64,000 nucleotides of DNA from Geothrix paludis (GTDB taxonomy: Bacteria > Acidobacteriota > Holophagae > Holophagales > Holophagaceae), in NCBI RefSeq assembly GCF_022808815.1, contig NZ_JAKZLC010000003.1, positions 418,951 through 482,950 on the forward strand. Direction: 5' to 3'. Shown one piece after another: positions 35,456 to 44,838 of the stretch. Position 1 is the stretch's first letter, and each line of letters opens with the position of its first letter. The notes below the pieces were generated by a model. That model worked only from the letters and a program-made list of their open reading frames with translations. It was not told the origin of the DNA and did not search any database. The translations under genes and the position numbers were made by a program.

Positions 35456-35959
35456 TCAGCTCTCGTCGGCGCTGGGGCCGTAGATGGAAGGAACCCGCAC
35501 GTCCAGCATGCGCAGGTAGACGGCGACCTGGGCCCGGTGGTGGATGAGGTGGTTCATGACGAAGCCGCGGTAGACCGCGATGCGCGGCATGGCGAAGAGG
35601 ACCTGGCCGTTGTTCTTGAGGGTCCAGACGACCTGGAAGTCCTCGTCGGAGGCCTGGTTCAGCGCGTTCAGCGCGCCCTCCACGGCGGCGTCCAGGGTGC
35701 GCAGCAGCCCCTCGGTGGTCGCGCTCGGCTTGGGCTGCCTCGCCTGGGTCTCGGGCAGACCGAAGTCCAGCTCGGTTTCCTTCAGGGTGGTGATGGCCCA
35801 CCCCGGGATCGTGACCAGGTGGTTCGCCAGGTCATGGAGCGTGAAGGACTTGGCGTGGGGCCGGTAGTCCATCCGATCCGCGGGGATGCGCTCGATCACG
35901 CGGCGCAGGGTGGCCGTTTCGTGTTCGAACTCGGGGAGGAGGGCTTTGGCGAGGGCCAT
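35456..35959 (-). CDS. DinB-family protein
   Basis: The 167-aa four-helix protein has DinB/YfiT metal-ligand spacing: a His in LANHLVTIPGWAI and the late HLIHHRAQVAVYLRML. DinB-like proteins include thiol-S-transferases and damage-inducible proteins with unknown substrates. It stands alone between prs and the WYL regulator. Confidence 0.85.
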   Translation of the reverse strand: MALAKALLPEFEHETATLRRVIERIPADRMDYRPHAKSFTLHDLANHLVTIPGWAITTLKETELDFGLPETQARQPKPSATTEGLLRTLDAAVEGALNALNQASDEDFQVVWTLKNNGQVLFAMPRIAVYRGFVMNHLIHHRAQVAVYLRMLDVRVPSIYGPSADES

Positions 35960-36025
35960 GGGGGCTCCTTGGGTGGTGGAGGACCATCATGACGCCGGTT
36001 CCTGACAGCCTGGTGGCAGGAGTGT

Positions 36026-36715
36026 TCAGAGATTGTTCTTTTCTGTCTTCATTTTTCCCAGGTAATCCTCCAGGCCCCGGCCGGCGACCGCCTGGAAGGG
36101 TTCCAGCAACTCGCTGGCCTGGATCCGGTCCACCCGGAAGGTCCGCAGCGCCTCGCGAAGCTCGCACCAGGCCGCCAGGTGCCAGCGGTACCCCCAGAAG
36201 ATCACACCCAGGGGCTGCACCACCCGCACCGAGCCCGTCCCGTCCGCCCGGGCGTAGGTGATCCGGACCCGGCGCTGCTCGCGGAGACCCTGGCGGAGAT
36301 CCCCGAGGAAGCGGGCGGTCTCGGGCGGCACGTGGAAGTCGGGGACCAGGAAGGGGAGATCCGAAAGGGTCGTCCGCCGGCCCGGGGGCAGGACGGCCTC
36401 CACCTTCCGGAGCAGGCTCTCCGCCGCCGTCCGGAGCGAGGGATCACCCCAGGCCGCCGCGACCCGGGCCCCCAGGAGCAGGGCTTCGGCCTCCTCCGCG
36501 TTGAACATGAAGGGCGGCAGGTCGAAGTGGCGCGGCAGGCTGTAGCCCACCCCGGCCTCGCTCTCGATGGGCACGCCGGAGGCCATGAGGTCGGCGATGT
36601 CGCGATAGAGCGTCCGCTCGCTGATGCCGAGCTCCCGGGCCAACTTGGCCGCGGTGCTGATGCGGTCGCGCCGAAGCAGCTGGACGATCTGGAACAGGCG
36701 GTCGGCGCGGCGCAT
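36026..36715 (-). CDS. YafY-type HTH/WYL transcriptional regulator
   Basis: The 229-aa protein has a DeoR-like HTH at residues 1-55 (LFQIVQLLRRDR, LGISERTLYRDIADL) and a WYL domain around residues 150-200 (RVRITYARADG, GVIFWGYRWHLAAWCELR). Its closest style is single-target regulators linked to DinB or stress genes. It lies 66 bp upstream of the DinB gene on the same strand, so a shared transcript is possible. Confidence 0.87.
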   Translation of the reverse strand: MRRADRLFQIVQLLRRDRISTAAKLARELGISERTLYRDIADLMASGVPIESEAGVGYSLPRHFDLPPFMFNAEEAEALLLGARVAAAWGDPSLRTAAESLLRKVEAVLPPGRRTTLSDLPFLVPDFHVPPETARFLGDLRQGLREQRRVRITYARADGTGSVRVVQPLGVIFWGYRWHLAAWCELREALRTFRVDRIQASELLEPFQAVAGRGLEDYLGKMKTEKNNL

Positions 36716-36755
36716 GGGGGGATCTGGAGATCTGGGGCGTCGGTCTGGACCAGGC

Positions 36756-38057
36756 CTAGACCCGGCCGCCGCCCACGCGCTCGATGCGGGCGCCCACGCC
36801 CTGGAGCTTCTTCTCCAGGCCGGCGTAGCCGCGGTCCAGGTGGTAGATGCGGTCCACGATGGTCTCGCCCTTGGCCACGAGGCCGGCGATGACCAGGGCG
36901 GCGCTGGCCCGGAGGTCCGTGGCCATGACTGTGCAGCCCGTCAGCTCCGCGGGGCCGGCCACGATGGCCGTGTGGCCGTCCGTGCGCAGGTTGGCGCCCA
37001 GGCGCTCCAGCTCCATGGCGTGCTGGAAGCGGTTCTCGAAGATGCCTTCGTTGATGACGCTGATGCCGCAGGCCTGGGTCATGACGGCCATCACCTGGGC
37101 CTGCAGGTCCGTGGGGAAGCCGGGGAAGGGCAGGGTGGTGACGTCCTTGGAGCGCAGCTTCTGGCCGCACTCGCGCTGGATGCGGAGCTGGCGGCCATCC
37201 TGGCCTTCGCGTTCGGTGATGACGCAGCCGGAGCGCTCCAGCAGGTCCAGCAGGGCCCGCAGGTGCTCAGGCTCGCAGCGGTCCAGCACCACATCTCCGC
37301 AGGCGGCGGCCACAGCGCACAGGTAGGTGCCGGCCTCGATGCGGTCGGGAATGACGGCGTGCTCGCAGCCGTGGAGCCGCTCGACGCCTGTGATGGTGAG
37401 GGTGCCCGTGCCGATGCCCTCGATCTGCGCGCCCATCTTGACGAGGAGCCGGGCCAGGTCGCCGATCTCCGGCTCCTGGGCGGCGTTGCGCAGGACCGTC
37501 GTGCCCTCCGCCAGGGCCGCGGCCATGAGGATGTTCTCGGTGGCGCCCACGCTCACCTTGGCGAAGGCGTGGTCGATGGCCTTGAGCCGGCCCTTCACCG
37601 AGGCGTGGATGTAGCCGTGGCTGATCTCGATCACGGCGCCCATGCGCTCCAGGGCCTCCAGGTGCAGGTTCACGGGGCGGGCCCCGATGGCGCAGCCGCC
37701 GGGGAGGCTCACGGTGGCCTTGCCGAAGCGGGCGAGGAGGGGCCCCAGCACCAGGATGGAGGCCCGCATGGTCTTCACCAGCTCGTAGGGGGCCTTGGGA
37801 TCGTCGCTGCCTCCGCAGGCCAGCTTCGCCGTCAGCTCGAAGCCCTCGCCCTCGGGCTCCAGCGCGGCCTCCGTGCCCAGGGCCTGGAGCACCTTCACCA
37901 TGGTGCGGATGTCCGCCACCGCGGGCAGGTTGGACAGCACGACGGCGTCCGGCGTCAGCAGGGCTGCCGCCAGGCAGGGCAGGGCGGCGTTCTTCGCCCC
38001 CGACACCCGGATGCGCCCCCGCAGGGGATGTCCACCTTGGATCACCAGTCGGTCCAT
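36756..38057 (-). CDS. murA: UDP-N-acetylglucosamine 1-carboxyvinyltransferase
   Basis: MurA performs the first committed step of peptidoglycan synthesis, adding enolpyruvate to UDP-GlcNAc. The 433 aa show LRGRIRVSGAKNAALP at the start, the catalytic cysteine loop LPGGCAIGARPVNLH near residue 123, and TLPFPGFPTDLQAQ with DLRASAALVIAGL. Cysteine at the loop predicts fosfomycin sensitivity of the enzyme. I chose the ATG at 38057 (MDRLVIQGG); the longer frame is not family-like. Confidence 0.95.
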   Translation of the reverse strand: MDRLVIQGGHPLRGRIRVSGAKNAALPCLAAALLTPDAVVLSNLPAVADIRTMVKVLQALGTEAALEPEGEGFELTAKLACGGSDDPKAPYELVKTMRASILVLGPLLARFGKATVSLPGGCAIGARPVNLHLEALERMGAVIEISHGYIHASVKGRLKAIDHAFAKVSVGATENILMAAALAEGTTVLRNAAQEPEIGDLARLLVKMGAQIEGIGTGTLTITGVERLHGCEHAVIPDRIEAGTYLCAVAAACGDVVLDRCEPEHLRALLDLLERSGCVITEREGQDGRQLRIQRECGQKLRSKDVTTLPFPGFPTDLQAQVMAVMTQACGISVINEGIFENRFQHAMELERLGANLRTDGHTAIVAGPAELTGCTVMATDLRASAALVIAGLVAKGETIVDRIYHLDRGYAGLEKKLQGVGARIERVGGGRV

Positions 38058-38170
38058 CGAAACTCCAGCCTTCCAGCGTAGCCCAACCTTGCGGAGGGGG
38101 GACGGATCACCATGCTTGAAGTGGGGTGGGGCGGAGGGCGGCCCTGAAGGTTTACCCCGGTGCTCCCACC

Positions 38171-38584
38171 ATGAAACCCGGCGACCCCCGAACCTGGATG
38201 TGGACCCGCGCCCTCGAGGTGCTGAACGAGGCCGAGCGCCTGCAGAGGCAATTCTTCCAGGTGAGCCGGTCCGCATCGCCGCGCCCGGCCTGGGAACCGC
38301 CGGTGGATATCTTCGAGTGCGATGGGGGTCTGCGCATCGTGGTGGCCCTGCCGGGGAGGTCCGTCGACAGCCTGAAGGTGCTCTGGGAAGGGGCGGACCT
38401 GGTGATCAGCGGAGATCTTCCGGTTCCCTGGAAGGAGCGCGTCGGCGCCATCCACCGCGTGGAGATCCCCCATGGCCACTTCGAGCGCCGGATCGAAGGC
38501 CTGCCGCCGGGGCTCGAGATCGTCCGGAATGAATGGTGCGACGGCTGCCTGTTCCTCACGTTCCGGAAGGTTGAAGGCCCATGA
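38171..38584 (+). CDS. Hsp20-family small heat-shock protein
   Basis: This is an ATP-independent chaperone. The 137-aa protein has an alpha-crystallin-type core at residues 38-130: PPVDIFECDGGLRIVVALPGR, GDLPVPWKE, and FERRIEGLPPGLE in place of the usual GVLTI edge. The stop overlaps the lon start (ATGA), coupling holding chaperone and protease in one transcript. Confidence 0.85.
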   Translation: MKPGDPRTWMWTRALEVLNEAERLQRQFFQVSRSASPRPAWEPPVDIFECDGGLRIVVALPGRSVDSLKVLWEGADLVISGDLPVPWKERVGAIHRVEIPHGHFERRIEGLPPGLEIVRNEWCDGCLFLTFRKVEGP

Positions 38585-40977
38585 ACAGGAACCATGGATC
38601 GCGGGCCAACCGCGAACCCACTGGAGAGGCAGAGCCGGAGCTGTTGTCGGTGCCCGGCCTTCCGAAGGACGCCACGGCCATCATCGCCGTGCGGAAGCTC
38701 GACCTCTTCCCCGGCATGGTGACGGTGGTGAGCATCGGCCAGGGGCAGCCATCCGTCATCGCGGCGCAAGAGGCCATCAAGGCGGAGCGCGTGCTGGGGC
38801 TCCTGCTGCAGCGGGATCCGGCCGAGGATGAGCCGGGTCCGGAAGACCTCTATCAGGTCGGAACCCTGGCCCAGATCCTCCGGTTCATCACGACGCCGGA
38901 TGGCTCCCACCACCTCATTTGCCACGGCGAACAGCGCTTCCGGGTGCTTGAATTCCTCGATGGGTGGCCCTTCCTGGCCGCCCGCATCACACGGGTCCGG
39001 GAGGACGACACTCTGTCCAGCGCCCTGGAGGCCCGGCTCGTCACCCTGCGCCAGCAGGTGCAGGAATATGCCGAAGCCCTCCCCATGCCGCCCCTGGAGC
39101 TGATCAATGCCATCCACCAGCTCAATGCGCCCGGACCCGCCGCCGACCTGGTGACCGGGCTGATGGACATCAAGGCCCAGGACAAGCAGGACATCCTCGA
39201 GACCTTCGATGTGCGGGAGCGGCTGGACAAAGTGCTGGCGCGCATGGCCCACGCCCTGGAAGTGATCCATATGTCCCGCAAGATCACCGAGCAGACGCGG
39301 GAAGCCATGAATGCCCAGCAGCGTGAGTTCCTCCTGCGCGAGCAGCTGAAACAGATCCAGAAGGAGCTCGGGGACACGGACGAAACGGCGGCGGAGCTGG
39401 AAGCAGTCGCGAAGGCCATCGCCGACGCGAAGATGCCGGAGGACGTCGAGAAGCAGGCTCGCAAGGAGCTGAAGCGTCTGCAGCGCATGCCGGATTCGGC
39501 CGCCGAATATTCCATGATCCGCACCTACCTGGACTGGCTGACCGAGCTGCCCTGGTCCCGTGAAAGCGAGGCCGGCATCGATATCTCCGAGGCCCGAAAG
39601 GTTCTGGACGCGGACCACTACGGCCTGGAGAAGATCAAGAAGCGCATGCTCGAGTACCTGGCGGTCCGCAAGCTCAACCCCGGCGGGAAGAGCCCCATCC
39701 TCTGCTTCGTCGGCCCGCCGGGGGTGGGGAAGACCTCGCTCGGACAGAGCATCGCGCATGCCACCGGGCGGAAGTTCGTGCATGCGAGCCTCGGCGGCGT
39801 CCACGACGAGGCGGAGATCCGCGGCCACCGCCGAACCTACATCGGCGCCCTGCCGGGCAGCATCATCCAGGGCATCCACAACGCGGGCACACGCAACCCG
39901 GTGTTCATGCTGGACGAGATGGACAAGCTGGGCGCCGGGGGATTCCACGGCGATCCCGCCTCGGCCCTGCTGGAAGCCCTGGATCCGGAGCAGAACAGCT
40001 CCTTCCGCGACAACTACCTGGGCCTCCCTTTCGATCTGTCGCACGTGATGTTCATCGGCACGGCCAATGTGCTGGACACCATCCCGGGCCCGCTCCGCGA
40101 CCGCATGGAGGTGATCCAGCTCCCCGGCTACACCGAGGAGGAGAAGCTCGAGATCGCGCGCCGCTACCTGGTGGGGCGGCAGCTGGCCACCAACGGGCTG
40201 ACGGCGCCGCAGTGCACCTTCGAAGAGGGGACCCTCACCGCCATCGTCCGCGACTACACGCGGGAGGCCGGCGTACGCAACCTGGAGCGGGAGATCGGAT
40301 CCGTGCTCCGCCACGTGGCCATGGGCGTCGCCGAAGGCAAGCTGGAGACCGTCCAGGTGAAGCCGGAGGATCTGGGAGAGATTCTCGGTCCGCCCCGGTT
40401 CGAGTCGGAGAGCGCCATGCGTTCGGGGAGGCCGGGCGTGGCCACGGGGCTCGCCTGGACCCCCGTGGGCGGCGACATCCTGTTCATCGAAGCGGCCCGG
40501 ATGCCGGGCAGCGGCAAGCTCATCCTGACCGGCCAGCTGGGCGACGTGATGAAGGAGAGCGCCCAGGCCGCCCTGTCCCTCCTGAAGGGGCACATGGGCG
40601 AGCTGGGCCTGGTGGGCGAGGACTTCGAGCGCCTGGATGTCCACATCCACGTGCCCGCAGGCGCGACGCCCAAGGACGGACCCAGTGCCGGCATTGCCAT
40701 GTTCGTCGCGCTGGTCTCCCTGTTCACCGGACGCTCCGTCCGGAGCGACACGGCCATGACCGGAGAGATCTCCCTGCGGGGCCTCGTCCTGCCGGTGGGC
40801 GGCATCAAGGAAAAGGTGCTGGCGGCCCTGCGCTCCGGAATCACCCGAGTCCTGCTACCCTCCCGCAACCGGAAGGAGCTGGAGGACATTCCCCCCTTGG
40901 CCCGGGAGCGCCTGCAGATCCTCTGGATCGACCAGGTGTACGAGGCGCTCGGCGCGGTCCTGGAAGAAGGCCCCTGA
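38581..40977 (+). CDS. lon: ATP-dependent protease Lon
   Basis: Lon degrades misfolded and regulatory proteins. The 798 aa contain the N-terminal LON substrate domain (residues 22-215), a coiled coil, AAA+ Walker A GPPGVGKTS near residue 379, Walker B FMLDEMDK, and the protease domain with the Ser-Lys dyad: Ser in PKDGPSAG near 702 and Lys in GGIKEK near 745. It overlaps hsp20 by 4 bp. Confidence 0.95.
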   Translation: MNRNHGSRANREPTGEAEPELLSVPGLPKDATAIIAVRKLDLFPGMVTVVSIGQGQPSVIAAQEAIKAERVLGLLLQRDPAEDEPGPEDLYQVGTLAQILRFITTPDGSHHLICHGEQRFRVLEFLDGWPFLAARITRVREDDTLSSALEARLVTLRQQVQEYAEALPMPPLELINAIHQLNAPGPAADLVTGLMDIKAQDKQDILETFDVRERLDKVLARMAHALEVIHMSRKITEQTREAMNAQQREFLLREQLKQIQKELGDTDETAAELEAVAKAIADAKMPEDVEKQARKELKRLQRMPDSAAEYSMIRTYLDWLTELPWSRESEAGIDISEARKVLDADHYGLEKIKKRMLEYLAVRKLNPGGKSPILCFVGPPGVGKTSLGQSIAHATGRKFVHASLGGVHDEAEIRGHRRTYIGALPGSIIQGIHNAGTRNPVFMLDEMDKLGAGGFHGDPASALLEALDPEQNSSFRDNYLGLPFDLSHVMFIGTANVLDTIPGPLRDRMEVIQLPGYTEEEKLEIARRYLVGRQLATNGLTAPQCTFEEGTLTAIVRDYTREAGVRNLEREIGSVLRHVAMGVAEGKLETVQVKPEDLGEILGPPRFESESAMRSGRPGVATGLAWTPVGGDILFIEAARMPGSGKLILTGQLGDVMKESAQAALSLLKGHMGELGLVGEDFERLDVHIHVPAGATPKDGPSAGIAMFVALVSLFTGRSVRSDTAMTGEISLRGLVLPVGGIKEKVLAALRSGITRVLLPSRNRKELEDIPPLARERLQILWIDQVYEALGAVLEEGP

Positions 40978-40987
40978 GGCTGAGGGT

Positions 40988-41398
40988 TCAGGGTTTGAGC
41001 GCCTCCGCCAGCTGGAAGGTGTCCGTGTACTGCTGGAAGCGCCGGACCTTGCCCTGGGCCAGGGTCCAGACATGGGCCACCTGGGCGTGGAACCGCCTGC
41101 CGGTGGCCTTGGGGGCGCCTTCGTAGTACCCGAGCATGACGATCCTATCGCCTGACTCCAGGAGGTCGTCGACGCGGATGATCAATTCAAAATGGGTGCC
41201 GATGCGGGCGAAGACGCCATCCCGAACCGCCTCCAGGCCTCGGTAGGGGCTGTGATCGGCCAAGGGTGAATGGTCCGCGGCCACCCATTCGATGTCGGAG
41301 GCGAAGGCGCCCAGGATCGCTGGGACATCCCATCGGTTGAAGGCTTCGTAGACGCGGCGGATGGTCTGTTCGTGGGCTGAGGGCATGCGCATTCCCAT
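40988..41398 (-). CDS. SnoaL/NTF2-like protein
   Basis: The 136-aa protein has the cone-like SnoaL/LimJ pattern: VRRVYEAFNRWDVPAILGAFASDIEW, an RGLEAVRDGVF helix, and a beta-rich half ending KVRRFQQYTDTFQLAEAL. Family members are small-molecule isomerases or hydrolases, often of unknown substrate. Three clustered ATG codons (41398, 41392, 41386) make the exact start uncertain. Confidence 0.8.
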   Translation of the reverse strand: MGMRMPSAHEQTIRRVYEAFNRWDVPAILGAFASDIEWVAADHSPLADHSPYRGLEAVRDGVFARIGTHFELIIRVDDLLESGDRIVMLGYYEGAPKATGRRFHAQVAHVWTLAQGKVRRFQQYTDTFQLAEALKP

Positions 41399-41400
41399 GG

Positions 41401-41435
41401 AAAAGGGAGGGCCCGATCCATGTGGATCCGGGCCC
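41401..41435 (-). terminator. terminator of the small Cys-rich gene
   Basis: GGGCCC-GATCCA and TGGATC-CGGGCCC pair around a two-base loop with one bulge (41409-41435). On the minus strand a TCCCTTTT run follows. It separates the 50-aa gene from the SnoaL-like gene. Confidence 0.65.
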
Positions 41436-41450
41436 TGGCGTCTGGGGTGT

Positions 41451-41603
41451 CTACTTGGCCATGGCGGCGTAGGCGGCGGGGTTCGCCTTGACCTTGGCGG
41501 CGCACTCGTTGCAGCAGACGGTGAGCTCCTTGCCCGCCACCCGCACCTTGATCCCGCCGTCCTTCATGTCCCAGTCGCACACGGGGCACTTTTCGATGCT
41601 CAT
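41451..41603 (-). CDS. 50-aa zinc-ribbon/TRASH-like metal-binding protein
   Basis: The short gene encodes MSIEKCPVCDWDM, a beta pair GGIKVRVAGKELTV, then CCNECAAKVKANPAAY. The CPxC...CCxxC arrangement and the helix after the second pair resemble YHS/TRASH metal-binding domains. AGGAGAAGGTCC precedes the ATG, and a terminator follows. A cytosolic metal-binding or metallochaperone role is inferred. Confidence 0.7.
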   Translation of the reverse strand: MSIEKCPVCDWDMKDGGIKVRVAGKELTVCCNECAAKVKANPAAYAAMAK

Positions 41604-41690
41604 GGACCTTCTCCTCGTGGGCTCGGCGGGAGGCCACCATGGCCGCCGGGCTCGAACCCTGTGAGAACAAAGGTAGGAACGGGGTGATTT

Positions 41691-42605
41691 TCAGACTTCC
41701 AGATTCTTGCTCATTTGATGCAAGGTCCGGAGGCTGGCGTTTCGGCGCACCTCCGAAGGCGTCCGGCCGAATTCCTTCCGGAAGGCGTCCGCGAAGTGGC
41801 TGTGGCTGGAGAAGCCGAGATCCAGGGCCAGGGCGGTCAGATCCTCCTCGCCGCCCGCCAGGCGTTCCAGCGAGGCCCTGAGGCGCAGCAGGGTGAGGTA
41901 GCGATGGATCGAGATCCCCGTGCGCTGCTGGAACACGCGGGCGAAGTGGAAGGGCGAGGCGTGGACGGCCTGGGCCACTTCGTCGAGGGTGAGGCGTTCC
42001 CCCAGCCGGGCCGCGAGGTGGCTCTTGGCCGCTTCGGCGAGGGCCACGTGATCGGCTTCCGTGCCTTCCCGGCGGCTGCGAGGATGGCCTCGCTGGGCGA
42101 AGGCGGCCTCGAGGATGTCGGCCACGATCTGGAGGGCCGTGACATCCACCCAGAAGGGCTCCAGGGCCTCGGTCCCCGTCTCCAGGCGCCGCACCAGCTC
42201 CCGGTGCCTCCAGAAGACCGTCGATTCGCAGGGGCCGGCCACGAAGGGGAAGGGCTGCTCCGGCCGATCATCCACGGTGGGATCCAGCTCCCGGATGATG
42301 TCCTGGAGGACGCGCGGCGCGACGGCGAACACCGTGCCCCTGTCTCCGCCATCCACCGGGTGGCTCACGCGGTACGTGGATCCTTTCGAGAAGAAGACCG
42401 CCTGGTTGACGTCCGCGGTGGCGTGGCTCCGGCCGAAATGCCGGCAGAAGGCGCCATGCCGCATGAGAACGAGCGTGTTGGTGTCGGAGGCCTCTTCGGG
42501 TCCGGGCCCGCCACCGCAGGCGCGGCAGCGGTATTCCCGGACGCTGACGAGGGGGCTGTCGTACAGGCCCCGGAAGGCGACGGGAATGTCAGGGCGACCC
42601 GGCAT
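41691..42605 (-). CDS. AraC-family transcriptional regulator
   Basis: The 304-aa protein has an N-terminal cupin-like sensing region with a Cys pair (YRCRACGGG) and a C-terminal double HTH. The latter shows LTLDEVAQAVHASPFHFARVF, ISIHRYLTLLRLR, and ALALDLGFSSHSHFADAFRKEFG near residues 200-290. The inducer is unknown. It is divergent neither from the small metal-binding gene nor from DUF418; all face left. Confidence 0.88.
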   Translation of the reverse strand: MPGRPDIPVAFRGLYDSPLVSVREYRCRACGGGPGPEEASDTNTLVLMRHGAFCRHFGRSHATADVNQAVFFSKGSTYRVSHPVDGGDRGTVFAVAPRVLQDIIRELDPTVDDRPEQPFPFVAGPCESTVFWRHRELVRRLETGTEALEPFWVDVTALQIVADILEAAFAQRGHPRSRREGTEADHVALAEAAKSHLAARLGERLTLDEVAQAVHASPFHFARVFQQRTGISIHRYLTLLRLRASLERLAGGEEDLTALALDLGFSSHSHFADAFRKEFGRTPSEVRRNASLRTLHQMSKNLEV

Positions 42606-42737
42606 GCCTTCATCCTAGTGCACCCTCGGGGAGACGGTGGGCCGGGTTTCCGGGTCATTCTGTCACGACAGATGTCCACCTTGGGGCACCTCGGATCGCG
42701 GTCTGGTCCATCGGCATCTCCAGGCCTTCCGGCCGGT

Positions 42738-43997
42738 TCATCCGGCGGCCGGTCCGCGCAGGCGGAAGGGCTGGACCTGCCCATAGCTCAAGGAGCGCCA
42801 GGCCCACTCCAAGGGGCCGAACTGGAATCGCGTGAGCCACCACCGGCTGGCCAGGACCTGCAGCCCGTAGACCACGATCCCGAGCAGGGTGGCGGAGGCA
42901 AGGCCCATGCGGTCATAGAGGCCCAGGCCCCAGTGGTAGAAGATGCCCGTCATGACGAGGCTCTGGGCCAGGTAGTTCGTGAAGGCCATGCGCCCCGTCC
43001 AGGTCAGGACCTGGAGCCGGCGGCGCCAGGCCCCATCCTGCCAAAGCAGCAACAGGCCGGCCCCATATCCGAGGGCCAGGATCATGGGTTGCAGGGTGGT
43101 GAAGGCGCGCAGCGGCAGCAACCAGCGGGAGACGGACCAGTGGGCGAGGGCCCAGGCCCTGGCCGGGGGCGTGTCCCGGCCAGCCCACACGAGGCCCAGA
43201 AGGAGACCCAGGGCCAAGCCCCCCTTGGCGATCCGGCGGAGCAGGGGGAGATGGGCGGCCGGATCCTTCAGGAGGCCCGACTTCCAGATCCCGAGGCCGA
43301 CGAGGAAGTTCAGGATGGAGTATCCGAGCCCCCCCAGGAGCAGGCCACCGGCGTCATGGAGCCAGTCCCGGAGGCGGAAGACGAGGATCTGCCACCAGGA
43401 TCCCTGCCCATAGGCGGCCAGGCACTGGCTGGTCCAGGCGCGGGCGGCGGCCAGCTCGGAGGCGGAGGGCGTCGGCGGGGCCCCTCGCCGCAGGTGGAAG
43501 ACTGAGACGACCAGCGCGATCCCCAGCCCCAGGCCCCAGAGGGAGGCGGTCCAGATCCAGACGGTGCGGGCCCGCCTTCCCAGAAAGGGCAGCAGGAGGA
43601 AGCCGCACAGCGCGTAGGCGTGGAGGATGTCCCCCATCCAGAGCAGGAGGATGTGCAGGATGCCGAATCCGAAGAGGACCGCGAGCCGGCGCCGGATGAA
43701 GGGGCCGAAGGCCTCGCCCCGCGCTTCGATCCGCTCCTTCTGGATGCTCAGGCCCACGGCAAAGAGCATCGAGAAGAGGGTCATGGCCTTCCCGGCCAGG
43801 AAGACGGTGCTCAGGAAGGCTGTCATCCCGTCGGCCAGGCTGGGCCAGGATTCCCGGAGGGACTGGACCCGCGCCTCGGGCGCGAAGAACCATGGCACGT
43901 TCATGATGAGGACGCCAAACAGGGCCGCGCCCCGGAGGGCGTCCAGGTGGCCCAGCCGCTCGGATTGGGACACCGGCCGAGCCTCGAGATGATCCAT
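42738..43997 (-). CDS. DUF418 (YeiB-like) membrane protein
   Basis: The 419-aa protein has about ten predicted helices. It shows the family start LGHLDALRGAALFGVLIMN, and the DUF418 C-terminal half with GRMAFTNYLAQSLVMTGIFY and a final GPLEWAWRSLSYG. The family is thought to be acyltransferase- or transport-like. Function is unproven. Confidence 0.9.
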   Translation of the reverse strand: MDHLEARPVSQSERLGHLDALRGAALFGVLIMNVPWFFAPEARVQSLRESWPSLADGMTAFLSTVFLAGKAMTLFSMLFAVGLSIQKERIEARGEAFGPFIRRRLAVLFGFGILHILLLWMGDILHAYALCGFLLLPFLGRRARTVWIWTASLWGLGLGIALVVSVFHLRRGAPPTPSASELAAARAWTSQCLAAYGQGSWWQILVFRLRDWLHDAGGLLLGGLGYSILNFLVGLGIWKSGLLKDPAAHLPLLRRIAKGGLALGLLLGLVWAGRDTPPARAWALAHWSVSRWLLPLRAFTTLQPMILALGYGAGLLLLWQDGAWRRRLQVLTWTGRMAFTNYLAQSLVMTGIFYHWGLGLYDRMGLASATLLGIVVYGLQVLASRWWLTRFQFGPLEWAWRSLSYGQVQPFRLRGPAAG

Positions 43998-44023
43998 GCG
44001 GACTCCTGGGAATGGACGGAAGC

Positions 44024-44488
44024 CTATCGGGAGTCCGGCTTCCCCGCGAGGCCGGAGCCGAGGAGTCTTCCCTGGAGGGATCGGCCCGGGAGCGGGCCCC
44101 AGGTCCGCCCATCCTGGCTGTCAGGGCGGTTGTCGCCCAGCACCAGGTAGCCAGCCCCGCAGGCCTGGCGCCCCGCGCCGCCCCGCTCGGGGTGGACCAC
44201 CCAGGGCTCCTCCAAGCGCTGGCCGTCGATCCAGAGATCCGGGCCGTCCCAGCTCAGGGTCTCGCCGGGAAGGCCCAGCACCCGCTTCACCGAGGAGCCG
44301 TGTGGGCCCGCCACGACCCAGACTTCCCCGCGCCGGGGCGCATGGCTGGCCCAGGCCCGCAGGGCCCAACGCAGGTCGCCGTCGCGGAGCGCGGGCTCCA
44401 TGCTGTGCCCCGAGACCCGCACCGGGTGGACGACGGCCAGGGGCGACAGGGCCAGGGCCAAGGCGGCCAGGGGGATCCAGGGCTTCAC
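44024..44488 (-). CDS. lepB: signal peptidase I
   Basis: This membrane serine protease removes signal peptides. The 154-aa compact form has one N-terminal membrane helix. The catalytic Ser lies in SGHSMEPAL near residue 29, the general-base Lys in GSSVKRVLGLPGE near 68, and box E is GDNRPDSQDGR. The GTG start overlaps the stop of the QueD-like gene (GTGA). No partner substrate gene is adjacent; a specialised peptidase besides a main LepB is possible. Confidence 0.85.
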   Translation of the reverse strand: MKPWIPLAALALALSPLAVVHPVRVSGHSMEPALRDGDLRWALRAWASHAPRRGEVWVVAGPHGSSVKRVLGLPGETLSWDGPDLWIDGQRLEEPWVVHPERGGAGRQACGAGYLVLGDNRPDSQDGRTWGPLPGRSLQGRLLGSGLAGKPDSR

Positions 44489-44838
44489 GGGCGCAGGGCC
44501 AGCCGTCTTCCCCGTCCGTCCGTCAGCGCGATTTCCTTGAGGCGGGCGGGGGCGGGGACGAAGGGGGCCAGCTCGATCAGCAGCCGCCGGGCCAGGGCCA
44601 GGGGGCTCTCCAGGCCCAGCTCCGAGAGGAGCTTCCCCTGGAGGGGTGCCAGGCTGCGGTCCAGGGCCGCCTCCAGATCCCGGAAGTCCACCACCACGTC
44701 GAAGCCGTCCAGGCCCGGCCGGGCGGCCACCACCTCCACGGTGTAGTCGTGGCCCTCCCAGGCCTCGCCCGTGCGGAACACCACCGACAGGGGGCGGGTC
44801 ACGGCGGCTTCGAAGATCAGGGGAGTGGCGGGACTCAA
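44485..44838 (-). CDS. QueD/6-pyruvoyl-tetrahydropterin-synthase-like protein
   Basis: The 117-aa protein follows the T-fold pattern of 6-carboxytetrahydropterin synthase: an early beta strand, EGHDYTVEVVAARPG, DVVVDFRDLEAALDRSL, and a helix LALARRLLIEL. The zinc histidines are largely missing (EGHDY keeps one of the HGHNY pair, and the early AH motif is absent), as is the catalytic Cys. It is therefore either a divergent or a non-catalytic member. It overlaps the signal peptidase gene by 4 bp. Confidence 0.6.
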   Translation of the reverse strand: MSPATPLIFEAAVTRPLSVVFRTGEAWEGHDYTVEVVAARPGLDGFDVVVDFRDLEAALDRSLAPLQGKLLSELGLESPLALARRLLIELAPFVPAPARLKEIALTDGRGRRLALRP

